NCBI RefSeq assembly: GCF_026262505.1
Contig: NC_067207.1
Span: 29,914,082 to 29,978,081, forward strand
Source: Trichomonas vaginalis G3
Lineage: Eukaryota; Parabasalia; Trichomonadida; Trichomonadidae
Length of the DNA: 64,000 nt
Direction: 5' to 3'
This document shows, one piece after another, positions 20,827 to 32,113 of the stretch (its first letter is position 1; every line of letters starts with the position of its first letter). A program made the position numbers and the translations under genes. Under the pieces are notes generated by a model that had not been told where the DNA came from, searched no databases, and worked only from the letters and a program-made list of their open reading frames with translations.

Positions 20827-21378
20827 ATCAGATCAAAAACTTATATTTTTGTATGTAAACATATATGATACGAAGTGTGTATTCTATTTTTGTTGTGTAT
20901 AAAGGGGCTCATGGAATGATATTTTTGAACATTAATATTAGCTGTAAGAATATAAGTTCGATGGTAAGATAGCTTAGTTTCAAGCTTTATATTTTATTTC
21001 TATTGAAGATATGTTATAATATTAAACATAATTCATGATAATGAAATTAAATGTGTAATAGAGATTAACAAATCGGAATAATAGGATTAATATATATATA
21101 TATGCGATAAAACAATGCTCCACTCAGTCTGTTGGCATGCCAAGACTTAAATTAAAAATATCATAAAGATATGGATAAAATTTGAATCTCATAATAAGAT
21201 AATATTTTCTTGTTAGTTGTAAGGGTTTCAACGAAGCGATTGGATGATCCAGGAATTTGACGAATTTTGAGATGGACAATCAAGACCTGATCATTTCAGC
21301 TCACTTATATTATAAAAAGTTTTTATTTTATTATGAAATTAAAACTAATAAAGGATCACGATTTATTTAAATTAGTTG
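20827..21378. other. right part of spacer between ARP2 copies
   Basis: AT-rich, with a short (TA)n run near 21091-21102. No gene seen. Confidence 0.4.
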
Positions 21379-22826
21379 ATTTGCTATAGAAAAGTGATAT
21401 GACAGAAAAAAGAGAAAAGTTCGGAAAAAAGGTCTCATATTAGTGATTTTTTAAGTTTGATTCGGCATTTATAATTTTTGATCCATATGTGTGTATGTTG
21501 TGTGTGCTCGTGCCTAAATAATCACTTCCTCTTGCGAAAAAAACTTTGATTTATTCAGAGGTGTCCAGCGGTTGTTGTCCAATTCAGATGTCAACTACAC
21601 CTGTCGTCCTCGATCTTGGTACAGGCTACCTCAAGGCTGGCTTATCATCACGCCAAATTCCAGATTTTGTCCTTCAGAACACCGTTGGACGTCCAATTCT
21701 TCGCAGTGATGAGTCATTCAGTAAAGCAAAGCTTAAAGACATTATGGTTTGCGACGAAACATATCCAGTTCGCCAGTATCTTGATCTTACATTGCCAGTT
21801 GAGCACGGCATTGTCAAGAACTGGGAGGACGAAGCACTTGTTCTTGATTACGTTTTCAAAGAGAAGCTGAAGATCCGCAACGAGGACCACCCACTTCTCA
21901 TCACAGAAGCTCCACTCAATCCAAAGGACAACCGCAAGAAGATGTGCGAAATTTTCTTCGAGCAGTTCAACTTCCCACGCCTTCAGGTTTGCCCACAAGC
22001 ACTTCTTGTTCTTTACGCACAGGGTCTTATGACCGGTGTTGTCGTCGACTCTGGTGATGGTGTCACACATATCATGCCAATTGCCGAGAACTACATTCTT
22101 TCACACCTTACAGGCCGTATGGATATTTCCGGTCGTGATGTCACAGAGCAGCTTGTCAAGCTTCTCACACTTCGTGGCTACACCTTCCACAAGACTTCCG
22201 ACTTCGACGTTGTCCGTGAGATCAAGGAGCAACTTTGCTTCATCTCCGCCGATATCGATGTTGATCGTAAGATTGCTAATGAGACTACAACATTTGTTGT
22301 TCCATACAAGCTTAACGACGGCCGTATTGTCAAAGTCTCCGGTGAGCGTTTCGAAGCACCCGAAATTTTGTTCCAGCCAGATCTCATTGGTCTTGAATGC
22401 AAGGGCCTCAGTGATCTTCTTTTCGACACAATCATGAAAGCAGATATCAACCTCCGCCGCAACTTGTTCGAGAGCATTGTTGTTTCCGGTGGTACCACAA
22501 TGTTCCCAGGTCTTTCTGAGCGTCTTCAGAACGACCTCAAGAAGAGTGTTCTCACCAAAGTCCTCGGCGGCAACTCTAAATCTCTTGAGTCATACAAGAT
22601 CAACGTCGAAGATCCACCAAACAGACGCTACCTTGTTTATCTTGGTGCTACTATCCTTGCCAACCTTACAGAGAACAAGAGCCAGCAGTGGGCTACTAAG
22701 CAAGACTACAACGAGATTGGTGTTGACCGCATCATCGCGAAGTGGGGCAGTGCTCAGTAAACGCATGTTATTGCTTAATAAAACCAAACGAAATTAAACT
22801 TCATCGAAACACTTTTAAAATACTAC
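21379..22826 (+). repeat. right arm of 1448-bp inverted duplication (ARP2)
   Basis: Reverse-complement partner of 17902-19349; see that entry for boundaries and the single difference noticed. Confidence 0.92.
21588..22760 (+). CDS. ARP2: actin-related protein 2, copy B
   Basis: Encodes the same 390 residues as copy A with no amino-acid difference. About 210 bp upstream and 65 bp downstream of the coding region are duplicated too, so both copies probably have the same promoter and 3' end and both are likely expressed. The absence of silent differences points to very recent duplication or ongoing gene conversion. Confidence 0.95.
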   Translation: MSTTPVVLDLGTGYLKAGLSSRQIPDFVLQNTVGRPILRSDESFSKAKLKDIMVCDETYPVRQYLDLTLPVEHGIVKNWEDEALVLDYVFKEKLKIRNEDHPLLITEAPLNPKDNRKKMCEIFFEQFNFPRLQVCPQALLVLYAQGLMTGVVVDSGDGVTHIMPIAENYILSHLTGRMDISGRDVTEQLVKLLTLRGYTFHKTSDFDVVREIKEQLCFISADIDVDRKIANETTTFVVPYKLNDGRIVKVSGERFEAPEILFQPDLIGLECKGLSDLLFDTIMKADINLRRNLFESIVVSGGTTMFPGLSERLQNDLKKSVLTKVLGGNSKSLESYKINVEDPPNRRYLVYLGATILANLTENKSQQWATKQDYNEIGVDRIIAKWGSAQ

Positions 22827-24146
22827 ACTAATACCGGGAAAATAGAAAAAAAATACTTTTTAGGTTTTTACTTTTCGATTAAATTTCATTTTTTATTCTT
22901 TTTCAAGTTTTCAAATTATCAACTATTCAAAACATTTTTTACCTAGAAATCTCTCCATTATCTGCTCTTTGCTTTTATATTTCCTCTTTAAATTTCATTT
23001 TTTCCAATTACTCTCGTTTCTTTTATTTATTCACTTATTTGTGAGCTATCATATCAATAAATACATCCTTGAATATTACAGGAGTTCAACTTCTATCTCG
23101 GCAGTGTTATTTTCTTTAATTCTTATAGAATTTCATGTAAATCCTTTTGAGTTCAAGGAATTTAATCATAATCCAAGTTGTAGTTTTTCCAAAAAAACTT
23201 TGAAATTCATTTTTACATAATCAAATCTATATTTCCGCTCATCAAAATCCAATTTTCAAATTTTTTTTAGTATTTTTGAAAATTAGTTTTATTATATCTC
23301 AATAAATAAACAATAAAAACTCAAAACAAATCGGTAAATGTTTTTCAATATAGTAACTATTCGTTTGTATAAGGATATTATCTCGTTTAATCTGTAAAGA
23401 ATTTTTTTATTTGTATTATCATCAAATGTTAATTCAGTATTATGTCATGTTTCCAACGTAAATTTAAATTTATGGTTTGTCTTCATTTCATTCGTTTGAA
23501 TTATGAAGACTCATTTCATGAGGAGTACATCAAAAATATTTTGCATCAACAGGCAGCCTGCATTGCAAGCAATTATTTTTCCTTTTAATTTAATGCTCAG
23601 GTGCACAACTTTTTTAATATATTTTACTTGGATATACGTGACCCATTCACTAGTAAAGGATGCTATACAATTTCCCCATGCATTCATATTAAGAAGTAGG
23701 CCATTGAATAAAACGGAAAAATTTGATTTTTTTTAACATTTCTTTGATTATTAAATCATTGTAGCATTTTCCTTAATATACATAAAATACAGTCTTTATA
23801 TTTATTAATATCAACTCTCATCCATGACAATTGATTTGCAAATTTCCAAAAATACATTTATTAGCAATATGGTTCATAAAAATCATGCATAAATGAGATG
23901 GTCTATTCATTTATCACTCCAAATCATCCGATCATTAATGATGGCTCAACAGATTTCTTCATTGAATTTATTCGTTCAAAATTTATTGCCTGCCGAATAT
24001 CTCCGCAAAATGAAGAAGAAGGCAATATATGTTTATGATAAAAATTGGGGATAAATTTTTTGATAGTAGCCTTTCAAATTTTTGTAAGAAAATTTTGGAG
24101 AAACTGTTCGGAAAACTAATTGAAAAGAAAAATCTCAAATATGACT
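22827..24146. other. intergenic, no convincing gene
   Basis: A 1.3-kb AT-rich stretch. Two short frames (22969-23220 and 23503-23736) have unremarkable composition and no recognisable motif, so I do not call them genes. Confidence 0.4.
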
Positions 24147-24152
24147 TCATTT
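24147..24152 (+). promoter_or_regulatory. initiator (Inr) of the nitroreductase
   Basis: TCATTT with its A 11 nt upstream of the ATG at 24160. Confidence 0.65.
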
Positions 24153-24159
24153 TTAGATA

Positions 24160-24702
24160 ATGTCTATCTCACAACTCAAGTCCAGACGCACAATCAGATG
24201 CTATGATCCAAACTATGTCATTCCAAAGGAAGACTTAGAGAAAATTGTTGATGCAGCTTTCAACTCTCCATCAGCTATGAATGTTCAGGAAACAGATCTC
24301 GTCGTTGTTACAAACAAGGAAAAACTCCAAAAGCTTAACGATGCTGTTTTTGCTTCCCTTGATGAGAAGTCTCAACAAATGTACCTTGGAATGCAAAAGC
24401 AGACACATGTTAAGCAGGAAGTTCTCTATGATTGCTCTGCTGTTTTCCTTCTTGTCAAGAATGAGCGTGCATCCCCAGCCATTCAACAACTTGATTCCGG
24501 TATTCTCGCCATGAGTGTTTTGATGGCTGCCCATGATCTTGGACTTGGTACGGTTCCTCTTGGTACACTTATCCGCCCACAAACAGAAGAAGTTCTTGGT
24601 CTTCCACCAAAATCAGTTCTTCTTGGCATTGGTGTTGGCAAACCATTATCTTTCGAGCCTCATCCAAAGGAAAACCTTAGAAAGGTTACATACATTGAAT
24701 AA
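24160..24702 (+). CDS. nitroreductase-family FMN oxidoreductase
   Basis: A 180-residue protein of normal length for small nitroreductases. It starts with the FMN-phosphate-binding SRRTIRCYDP, then the helix ending NSPSAMNVQ, and later GILAMSVLMAAHDLGLGTVPLG and LLGIGVGKP, all typical of the NfsA/NfsB/RdxA fold. These FMN enzymes reduce nitro groups and quinones with NAD(P)H. In trichomonads homologues are of interest because they can reduce 5-nitroimidazole drugs; whether this one does is not visible. C-rich codons and a good initiator suggest solid expression. Confidence 0.92.
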   Translation: MSISQLKSRRTIRCYDPNYVIPKEDLEKIVDAAFNSPSAMNVQETDLVVVTNKEKLQKLNDAVFASLDEKSQQMYLGMQKQTHVKQEVLYDCSAVFLLVKNERASPAIQQLDSGILAMSVLMAAHDLGLGTVPLGTLIRPQTEEVLGLPPKSVLLGIGVGKPLSFEPHPKENLRKVTYIE

Positions 24703-24946
24703 ATCTATCAATAAACCATGAAGTTATCGGAAAAAACATGATATTATTACTATTTATTATATTTTAATGAGTTAGGATCATACATTTTATGAAAGTAATT
24801 AATATCTTTGTTGATGTTCTTTAAATCAGCAATTTTTCAAAAATTAATTTTATTTTCTTTGTCAAATGATAGTTGGAAAAAATAATGATCAAGAATAGCT
24901 AAAATACATAAATATACGACAAAATTTAGTCAAAAATATATGCGTT

Positions 24947-27052
24947 TTATGGAATATAATGTATTTTTCCAGAAGGATCGACTTTGATATAAGCTTGAGC
25001 ATCCAAAGCCTTAATTCTTAAGTCAAAGTCTTTATCTTCAAACTTGAATGGAAGATATTTGGAAACTTCTCCCTTTAATTCTTCTTTTTCAAGAGTTTGC
25101 TTTTCTTTGAGGATTTTCATGATTGCAGCCTCTATCTGCTTATCATAATTAACAGGAATCTTTGCAGAGGACGATGTAGTGGCAGGAACATAATAAAATA
25201 CATCTAATTTTCCTCCTTCGACACTAGCTTCAGGATTGAGGGCCAAAGGCTTCAAAAGGACCTTTCCATTCTTCCTCTGAGACATCTTAGCAATGGCATT
25301 CTGAATATCTTTCTCAGTTAATTTAGTATTTTCAATAATCTTTTCAACAGAGTCGTTTCCACTAGCAATAGAAAGCAACACTAATGCAACAACACCAGAG
25401 CATGTCAATTCCGTTAAATTAGAGAAGCCTTTGCACTCTAATGATACTTTTGTCAATTGCATCGTCCATTGTATGGATTTTCCACGACATTCCACTTTGA
25501 AATAAGTTTCAAAGTCATCCATGCATTGTTTGATGTCGGCAGGAACAATGCCTGTTATTGGTTCTATTGTGGGCCATTGTTCCCTCTTCAAAATCAAGGG
25601 GGAGAAAATTGATTTTACAGGGGAGTTTGGTATTTTTCCGAAAAATTTCTTTTTCAGAGAAGAAGATAAATTAATATCAGCGAAAGTCTGGTCAATTGGC
25701 TCTGTATACCTTGTACCGCAACTTTCTCTAAGGTTATCAGCGAACTTCTTGTCGTTTTCAAGCTGTTCTGGCTTGCATTCGAGAGATCTTCTGTTTAAAT
25801 ACAAGGAATGATAGCTTTGGAAGGTATCTTTGCATCTCAACATCTTAAACAAGCCATAGTATGGTGAAATATCGCATACTTGGAGTGGAAAACACTTGTG
25901 AATTGATAATTCAAGTTTTCTTGCAGTATTTTCATCGTCAACTTTGAAGCCACGTTCAAATCCGCTCGTAAGAACTCTCGCACTACTTGTTCCGAATGCT
26001 GCGGCATTGAAAGAAGAAAGAGCTTTGTAGAGATTTATGATATCTGGAATTGGATCTTCTTTTTCGAAGCATTTGGAGACTTCTTCCTCGAAAACACGAG
26101 CTAGATCTTGAGTAAATGTCGATGTAGTGTTCGTTGCTGTTGAGAAATGAGCGCAAATCGAAATTGATTCTTTATCGTTGTTTGTAACTAATTCGTGGAG
26201 GCCACCAGCAACAAAATTGTTGAGATTGGAGGTAAATATGGCGGTATTGACACTCGAAGTGAGTTTTCTGAGCTGAGTTTGTGTCAAAAGTGGAGATGCA
26301 AGTTTTTCTTCACGAATACTCAATTCTTGAGCTTGATGTAGGTACGAGGATATTCCATTATTAAGGGATTCTTTGATTACTGGCGTAATTATCGATAAAA
26401 CTGAGTTAATTAACATTTCAATGAATAATGTATCAAAAAGACCGGTATCGTTAAGGAAAATGAAGTGTATCTTGAGCTTTTCGGAACTGCAATCGTTTCT
26501 AGATTCGTTGTATGCTTCTATGATGATATTAGCGACAGTTTCGAATAATTCGTGATTTTGAGTGTATTCGTTACGCAGAGCTTCCAGGAATATGTCACGG
26601 TATGTACGAAGACCTAAGGACTTCACACACAAGTATGAAAACGAAAGAGTTGTGATTGAAAGTTTTGATTGAATTTTTTCCCAAAATTGACCGATCTCTT
26701 CGTATGTTCTGCAGTTACTTATTTCTGTAGGTATTGACTTTGCGAATTCTATGATTTGCTTTGAAATAAATTCATGAGCTTCGGCACAATCTTTGGATAA
26801 AGATAAACTTTGAGAAATGCGAGCAATTTTTTGTACTTGGAAGCCAACTTGATCTAAAGTTAAGCAATGAGTGATTGCATCTTGAAATTGATCTTGATAA
26901 TTAGCGAATTTTGTTATTTCTGGTATTTCAAAAGGAGCTTTGATCAAATTTGGAGGGCGCATTGATTTAACTGCAAAACCACGAGTAATATGTGCAATGT
27001 TTGGTATTTCAAATTCATCATGGAGGGGAGCACGCAATTGTTTCGTTCTCAT
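24947..27052 (-). CDS. cullin-like E3 ubiquitin ligase scaffold
   Basis: A 701-residue, mainly helical protein. The C-terminal 70 residues form a cullin neddylation-type winged helix: KQIEAAIMKILKEKQTLEKE matches the usual IVRIMKxRK segment, with the Lys in MKILK as candidate Nedd8 site, and the end reads AQAYIKVDPSGKIHYIP as in Y-x-R-D...Y.Y.. termini. A preceding cullin-homology segment (VVALVLLSIASGNDSVEKII) also fits. Cullins bridge an adaptor and a RING protein. The longer frame begins at a TTG and would add an odd hydrophobic leader; the first ATG is 27052. The N-terminal half is divergent. Confidence 0.75.
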   Translation of the reverse strand: MRTKQLRAPLHDEFEIPNIAHITRGFAVKSMRPPNLIKAPFEIPEITKFANYQDQFQDAITHCLTLDQVGFQVQKIARISQSLSLSKDCAEAHEFISKQIIEFAKSIPTEISNCRTYEEIGQFWEKIQSKLSITTLSFSYLCVKSLGLRTYRDIFLEALRNEYTQNHELFETVANIIIEAYNESRNDCSSEKLKIHFIFLNDTGLFDTLFIEMLINSVLSIITPVIKESLNNGISSYLHQAQELSIREEKLASPLLTQTQLRKLTSSVNTAIFTSNLNNFVAGGLHELVTNNDKESISICAHFSTATNTTSTFTQDLARVFEEEVSKCFEKEDPIPDIINLYKALSSFNAAAFGTSSARVLTSGFERGFKVDDENTARKLELSIHKCFPLQVCDISPYYGLFKMLRCKDTFQSYHSLYLNRRSLECKPEQLENDKKFADNLRESCGTRYTEPIDQTFADINLSSSLKKKFFGKIPNSPVKSIFSPLILKREQWPTIEPITGIVPADIKQCMDDFETYFKVECRGKSIQWTMQLTKVSLECKGFSNLTELTCSGVVALVLLSIASGNDSVEKIIENTKLTEKDIQNAIAKMSQRKNGKVLLKPLALNPEASVEGGKLDVFYYVPATTSSSAKIPVNYDKQIEAAIMKILKEKQTLEKEELKGEVSKYLPFKFEDKDFDLRIKALDAQAYIKVDPSGKIHYIP

Positions 27053-27615
27053 TTTGTCACTTTTTTGATTCGTTTGGGATAATCTCACTTTATTTAGACT
27101 TTCTAATCTTCCTGTAATTCGTATATCGCATAGAAATATGGAAAATAAAACAAGAACCGTGAAAAAACAAAAAATACGCAAGTATCAAAATATCCATTAT
27201 TATTTTCATAATTTACTCCACAAACAATCAAAAGAATCCATACAATGAAAAATACATTATGACTATTCCTCTCTTTCAATAAAAAATACCATAAGAATAT
27301 CCCGAGATCAAACTGAAGTTTTTCTATGATCACATACAAACTATATCAATGTTTGCCATACTGAGCATATTGTCTATTAAGATCATGTTCTATTATTCTC
27401 TCATTATTCAAGTGATTATCAAACTCAAGGATAAATGCTGAAGATGGAACCATTATTACTAGAGTTCACACATTTCCATATTTTAATTTAGATAATAACC
27501 GTATTAATAAATAATTAAATAAAAAATTCAAAACTAAATTCTTATTTCATTGTATATAATTAATCTTTAATAGAAATAATCATATTAGTAAATATAAAGC
27601 TATTCGGACTGCCTT
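27053..27615. other. intergenic, no gene seen
   Basis: Spacer between the cullin-like gene and the kinase gene, both on the minus strand. Nothing supportable. Confidence 0.4.
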
Positions 27616-28245
27616 TTATCCACGATTGAATGATGAGATGTATTTCTCATATGTATTACACATTTGAGCCATATCATTCAATGTAATTGATTGTTCTGGA
27701 CCTCTATTTCTTATTTTAATCCTCTCAATGCATGTCGCTGGTGTTGTTTTGAGATATACAACAACTCCAGTTGATTGAGCAAAATGTTCAAAGTCTTCAT
27801 TTGTAACAGTATTTGTTCCAAAGATTGAGATAAGAATCTCATTTAGAACATCTAATGGCCCTTGACCATGATTTATTATTGTAACTACTTTCATTTTGCC
27901 TGATGAGCCTTGAATACCAAAAATTTCTTGGATCTCAATTGCACGTCTAAGGACTGTCTTATCTCCACCACCAAAGATAAACGATCCTTCCTCTGGTAGT
28001 CTCTCAATTACAATAACTTTGGACTTACTTTCTTGTAGTTGTCTGTTGAACGTACCAAGCACGTATTCCTGAAAATCTTCATTTGGGATAATTCCAGACT
28101 TGAGTTTCTCAAGCATTTCTGGCCCTCCTTTTTGATCGATGTATTCTGTGATATAGTCGCAAGATAGATATTTAGAGAGGAGATTACAAACAGTGGACTT
28201 TCCTGCACCTATTGGACCAGTGATGACAATCGGGCACTTCCTCAT
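27616..28245 (-). CDS. deoxynucleoside kinase-like P-loop kinase
   Basis: A 209-residue kinase. Walker A is GPIGAGKST at residues 10-18; ERLPEEGSF occupies the place of the ER-S catalytic/substrate motif; the C-terminal part VVVYLKTTPATCIERIKIRNRGPEQ carries the lid Arg motif seen in dCK/dGK/TK2-type enzymes. These phosphorylate deoxynucleosides for dNTP supply. Trichomonads cannot make purines or pyrimidines de novo and depend on salvage, so the role fits. The substrate base is not predictable. The ATG at 28245 has a TCATTTTT initiator 15 nt upstream, and E2F-like sites lie about 145-195 bp upstream. Confidence 0.82.
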   Translation of the reverse strand: MRKCPIVITGPIGAGKSTVCNLLSKYLSCDYITEYIDQKGGPEMLEKLKSGIIPNEDFQEYVLGTFNRQLQESKSKVIVIERLPEEGSFIFGGGDKTVLRRAIEIQEIFGIQGSSGKMKVVTIINHGQGPLDVLNEILISIFGTNTVTNEDFEHFAQSTGVVVYLKTTPATCIERIKIRNRGPEQSITLNDMAQMCNTYEKYISSFNRG

Positions 28246-28254
28246 CCTTGAGAG

Positions 28255-28262
28255 AAAAATGA
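28255..28262 (-). promoter_or_regulatory. initiator (Inr) of the deoxynucleoside kinase
   Basis: Minus-strand TCATTTTT; its A is 15 nt before the ATG at 28245. Confidence 0.6.
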
Positions 28263-28387
28263 TTTTTGAATTATTTCAAAAAATTTCAATTATTGATTTG
28301 AAATTTCAATAGTGTTTGTAAAAAACAAATACAACATAAGTTATATACCTATATAACTTTAGAATAAAATATTTAATTTTACTGTCT

Positions 28388-28440
28388 TTTCGCGCCAAAA
28401 AGGGCGCTCTCTCAAAACTGATGGCGCCAAGATTTGGCGC
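28388..28440. promoter_or_regulatory. cluster of E2F-like sites
   Basis: Four GC-rich cores in an otherwise AT-rich region: TTTCGCGCCAAA (28388-28399, an E2F match on both strands), GGGCGC (28402-28407), GGCGCC (28423-28428) and TTTGGCGC (28433-28440). E2F binds TTTSSCGC. They lie between the kinase start at 28245 and the divergent BspA gene at 28890; closeness to a dNTP-supply gene suggests S-phase control, which is inference. The remaining spacer up to 28889 shows nothing. Confidence 0.55.
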
Positions 28441-28889
28441 TCAGCCGATTCTCAGACCACACATAAAATTTCAATATAATGTGATATTAACAATCATAAG
28501 GATCTACAAATATTTCTCAATAGCTCTCCTTTATATATGAAAATGCAATTCATTTTTATTTATGTATTTTGATTCATAATTCTACAATTCATTGTCATAG
28601 AATATTGATTTATAGAAGAAATATTTCTATACAATGATCTTCTATTTTATCACTCTCAAATTCATGATCGAACAACACAATTGAACATCGAAAATAATCT
28701 AGACATCAATCAAAAAACAATATTTCAGCATAAACAAGCCAAAATATACATAAAATAAAAAAATGTTATTGAATATTTAATGGTTAGGGTTAATTAGCTT
28801 ATAACACAGACTCTTACAATAACCAGATGACGTTTATTTATATTTTCCTCCTCCAATAACATATTGATCTTCAATTCCAAAAAGTGACA

Positions 28890-31800
28890 ATGATTGGTTT
28901 TCTTCTATTTTTCGGATATTCATTACAAGTTATTCTCAACGACAAATTGTACGAGGGTGAAAGTCTCCAGTCAATTATCGCAGATTCAGGTCTTAGCGAC
29001 AACCAAATCAATAAAATTATAATCAATAACGGAACATTTCAATTTAACGGCTTTCAAGCATCAAAATATACCAATTTAGACGAATTTATAATTAATGAAG
29101 GCTGTTTCGAAGGAACAGTCGATGATTTTGTTTTTCAAAATTCACAATCTCTCTCGAAAATTACTATTTTAGCCGATATTACATTTCAACAACAACCATT
29201 CTTAGGGTGCACAAATCTTAAAGTAGTGGAATTTAATTCCATTTCAAATCTTTCAAATAATCATATTAACGAGACTAAAATCGAATCATTTACTCTTTAC
29301 AACCAAGAAACATTGAACAATAATTCAATAACTGATATTGAATCATTAAAAACCATAACTTTACCTAAATGCAAGTTAATTGACTCATTTAATTTAAATA
29401 ATTGTCATAACATAATTAATATTTCATTTCCATCATTACAAAAAGTAAATAAAAATTCTATGAATAATCTCAGATCGTTATTATACGTAGATTTACCAGA
29501 ATTACAAAGGATTTATGACAAAACATTTCAAGATTGTCCAAGAATCAAAATATTCAATGCAGATAAAGTTACACATTGTTATGGCGAACATTTCTTCATT
29601 GATCTAGTCGAAGCATCATTCAAAGAACTCTTTTTCATGGAATCCTCACCTTTTTTATACAGTCCGGATTTGGAAAAAATTTATTTAGGACCATTGATTT
29701 CTATTGGTTCCAAATGGTTTGATTCTTGCACAAATCTGAAATATATGAAATTAGATACTTCTAAAAATATATTTGGTTCTTTCCTTCCGAATTCGAAAAA
29801 TTTGGAAACATTAATTATGGAAAATGTCAAAGAATTTTTCTTAAATGAATCATATCCTAAATTGACAACATTAATTTTGCCTAAATGTGAGAATATACAA
29901 GAGCAGCTTATTACTGAAGCAAAGAATTTATCAATATTAGTAATTAACATCATGAAATTCTCACAAAAATTGCAATACTTTGATAATTTGAAATTTGTCA
30001 ATATGTCAAATATCAGAGTGATAACAGATCACTTCTTCAGTAATTGTATAAATTTAAGAGAACTATATCTTCCTATGGCCGAGGAAATTGCAGCAAATTC
30101 TCTTAATTATTGTTCCAACCTAACAATAGTTTCATTTGATTCAGTTGACCGTGTATCAACAGAACTATTTCATTATTGTTCCTTGTTGGACACTGTCATA
30201 CTTCCAAATTTAAGAACAATGGCTTATTTAACATTTTTTGGAAAAAGTTACTTGAAAACTGTTAAAATTCCTTTAGTTACAAAGATTGATAGAGAATGTT
30301 TTAAAGGTTGCTCACTTCTTGAAGAAATCAATTTAGAAGCTGTACAACAACTCGGAGCATATGCATTTGAAGGATGTTATAGTCTCAAGAATATTACATT
30401 TAAGGATTTGGGATTTGTAAATGAAGGTGCATTTATAGATTGTCAATCACTTGAAGTCATTAATTTACATAAAGCAGAAATCGCATCAAAAAAAATTTTC
30501 TATAATTGTATTAAACTTCGAAAAATTTCATTTAATTATTGCAAACAAGTGAAACCATTAGCATTTGCAAACACAAATATTACACATTTGACATTGTTTG
30601 ATTGCGAAACAATTTCAGAATATGCGTTCCAGAACTGCAAGAACTTGAAAACATTCACCGGCAACAAAGTTCGGAGTATTGGTGAATTTGCATTCGATAA
30701 CTGTCTTTCACTTGAAAAAGTCTTTATGTTTAGTCTTGAAAAAGTTCCATCATATTTGTTTTTCGACAATCCATTCATCAGTGTTTTGAGATTTGATAAT
30801 TTGACGGAGATTTGTGATTATTCATTTTTCTCATGCAAGAATCTGAAGAAGATCGATATCCCTAATGTCATCAAAATCGGCATTAGTGCATTCGAATCAT
30901 GCACTAGTTTAGAAGAAATTTCATTTGACAAATTGACATCAATCGATAACAACGCATTCAAGAATTGTCATTCATTATCATCTATTTCTATGAATAGTTT
31001 GAGATCTCTTGACAAAAATTCATTCAATGATTTACCGAAATTGACATCTTTGCAACTTAGTAATTTGACAGAGATCAAACTAAATTGTTTTGTTAACTGT
31101 AGTAATTTAGAAAAGATTGTCTTTTCAAGTTTGACAAACATGAATGAAAATGTCTTTCGTAGTTGTTCTAAATTAGTATTTGTTAATTTCAACTCATTGA
31201 CAGACATCTCATCATTCGATTTCTCTAATCACAAATCTCTGAAACACATCATTTTGAACAACATTCTCGAAATTCCAAAAAATTTCTTCTTCAATTGTCC
31301 ATCATTAAAAATGATTGTTGCAAATAAATTGATAAAAATCGAAGATTATTCATTCGCATTTTGCAATCAAATCGAAGGAATCAATTTCCCAAGTTTAGAA
31401 TATTTAAGTGAAAACTCGTTTTATAAAGTTTCATCAATCAAAACAGTTCTTCTTCCAAAGATCAAAACTATCACATTTAATCAATTTAGTGAATGTCAAA
31501 TCAAATCATTTGTTCTTCCAAGTTGTGAAGTTATTGACTTAAAGTTGTTGACTAGTCACTTCAACAGAAAATGTTAAATTTGATTTTATTAATAATCTGA
31601 CATTCATTTCTCTTCGAAATTGCATTCATTTATATGAAAACACATTTTATAATTGTCACAAACTTGAACGCGTTGAATTACCGAAAGTCAAACAGATATT
31701 TGGAGATTATCAATTCAAAGATTGCAACAATTTGAAAATGATCAACTTATCATCTCTTGAAATCGTTGATGAAAATTCACGTAATATATTTCTAAACTGC

Positions 31801-31968
31801 AATTCTCTCGAAACTCTTTGTTTGTCATCACAACCTCCAAACAAATTCAACAAAGACATTATATTTGATAAAGTCACAATCATATTACCAAAAAGTACTC
31901 AAACTAATGTTTTTAATTTCAGGATTTTTTTTATTTTTCTCCTTCCTTATATCCAAAAATTGATTTAA
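28890..31968 (+). pseudogene. BspA-like leucine-rich repeat surface protein, frameshifted near its end
   Basis: ORF 28890-31577 encodes 895 residues: a signal-like N-terminus (MIGFLLFFGYSLQVIL) and then LRR_5/BspA repeats to the end (for example CKNLKKIDIPNVIKIGISAFESC). The same repeats continue after the stop in another frame from about 31561 to 31968 (YNCHKLERVELPKVKQI) and finish with a hydrophobic segment (FRIFFIFLLPYIQ). A single extra base near 31558 explains this. The product would be a secreted or membrane-anchored adhesin candidate. If the frameshift is a sequence error, the gene is an intact 1025-residue protein. The ATG is 28890; a GTG two codons earlier is not the start. Confidence 0.8.
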
Positions 31969-32113
31969 ACATTATGTCAGCAAAAATTTAGGGACAATTT
32001 CATTTTTAGACGAAAATAATGCAGAAAATGTTTGTGCAAAAGCAGAAAAATAGGTAATTTTAATAATGAATGCCCTTGGTTCGATGAAACAAATGTAATT
32101 ATTTAAATATTCT

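Noticed and set aside
22969-23736. Two short frames (83 and 77 codons) after ARP2 copy B
   Set aside because: Low-complexity, Phe/Ile/Leu-rich translation of AT-rich DNA, no start signal or motif.
27053-27181. Hydrophobic leader extension of the cullin-like protein
   Set aside because: It depends on a TTG start; the first ATG is at 27052 and cullins have no signal peptide.
28783-28796. Telomere-like GGTTAGGGTTAA
   Set aside because: A single short match inside an AT-rich spacer; no tandem repetition.
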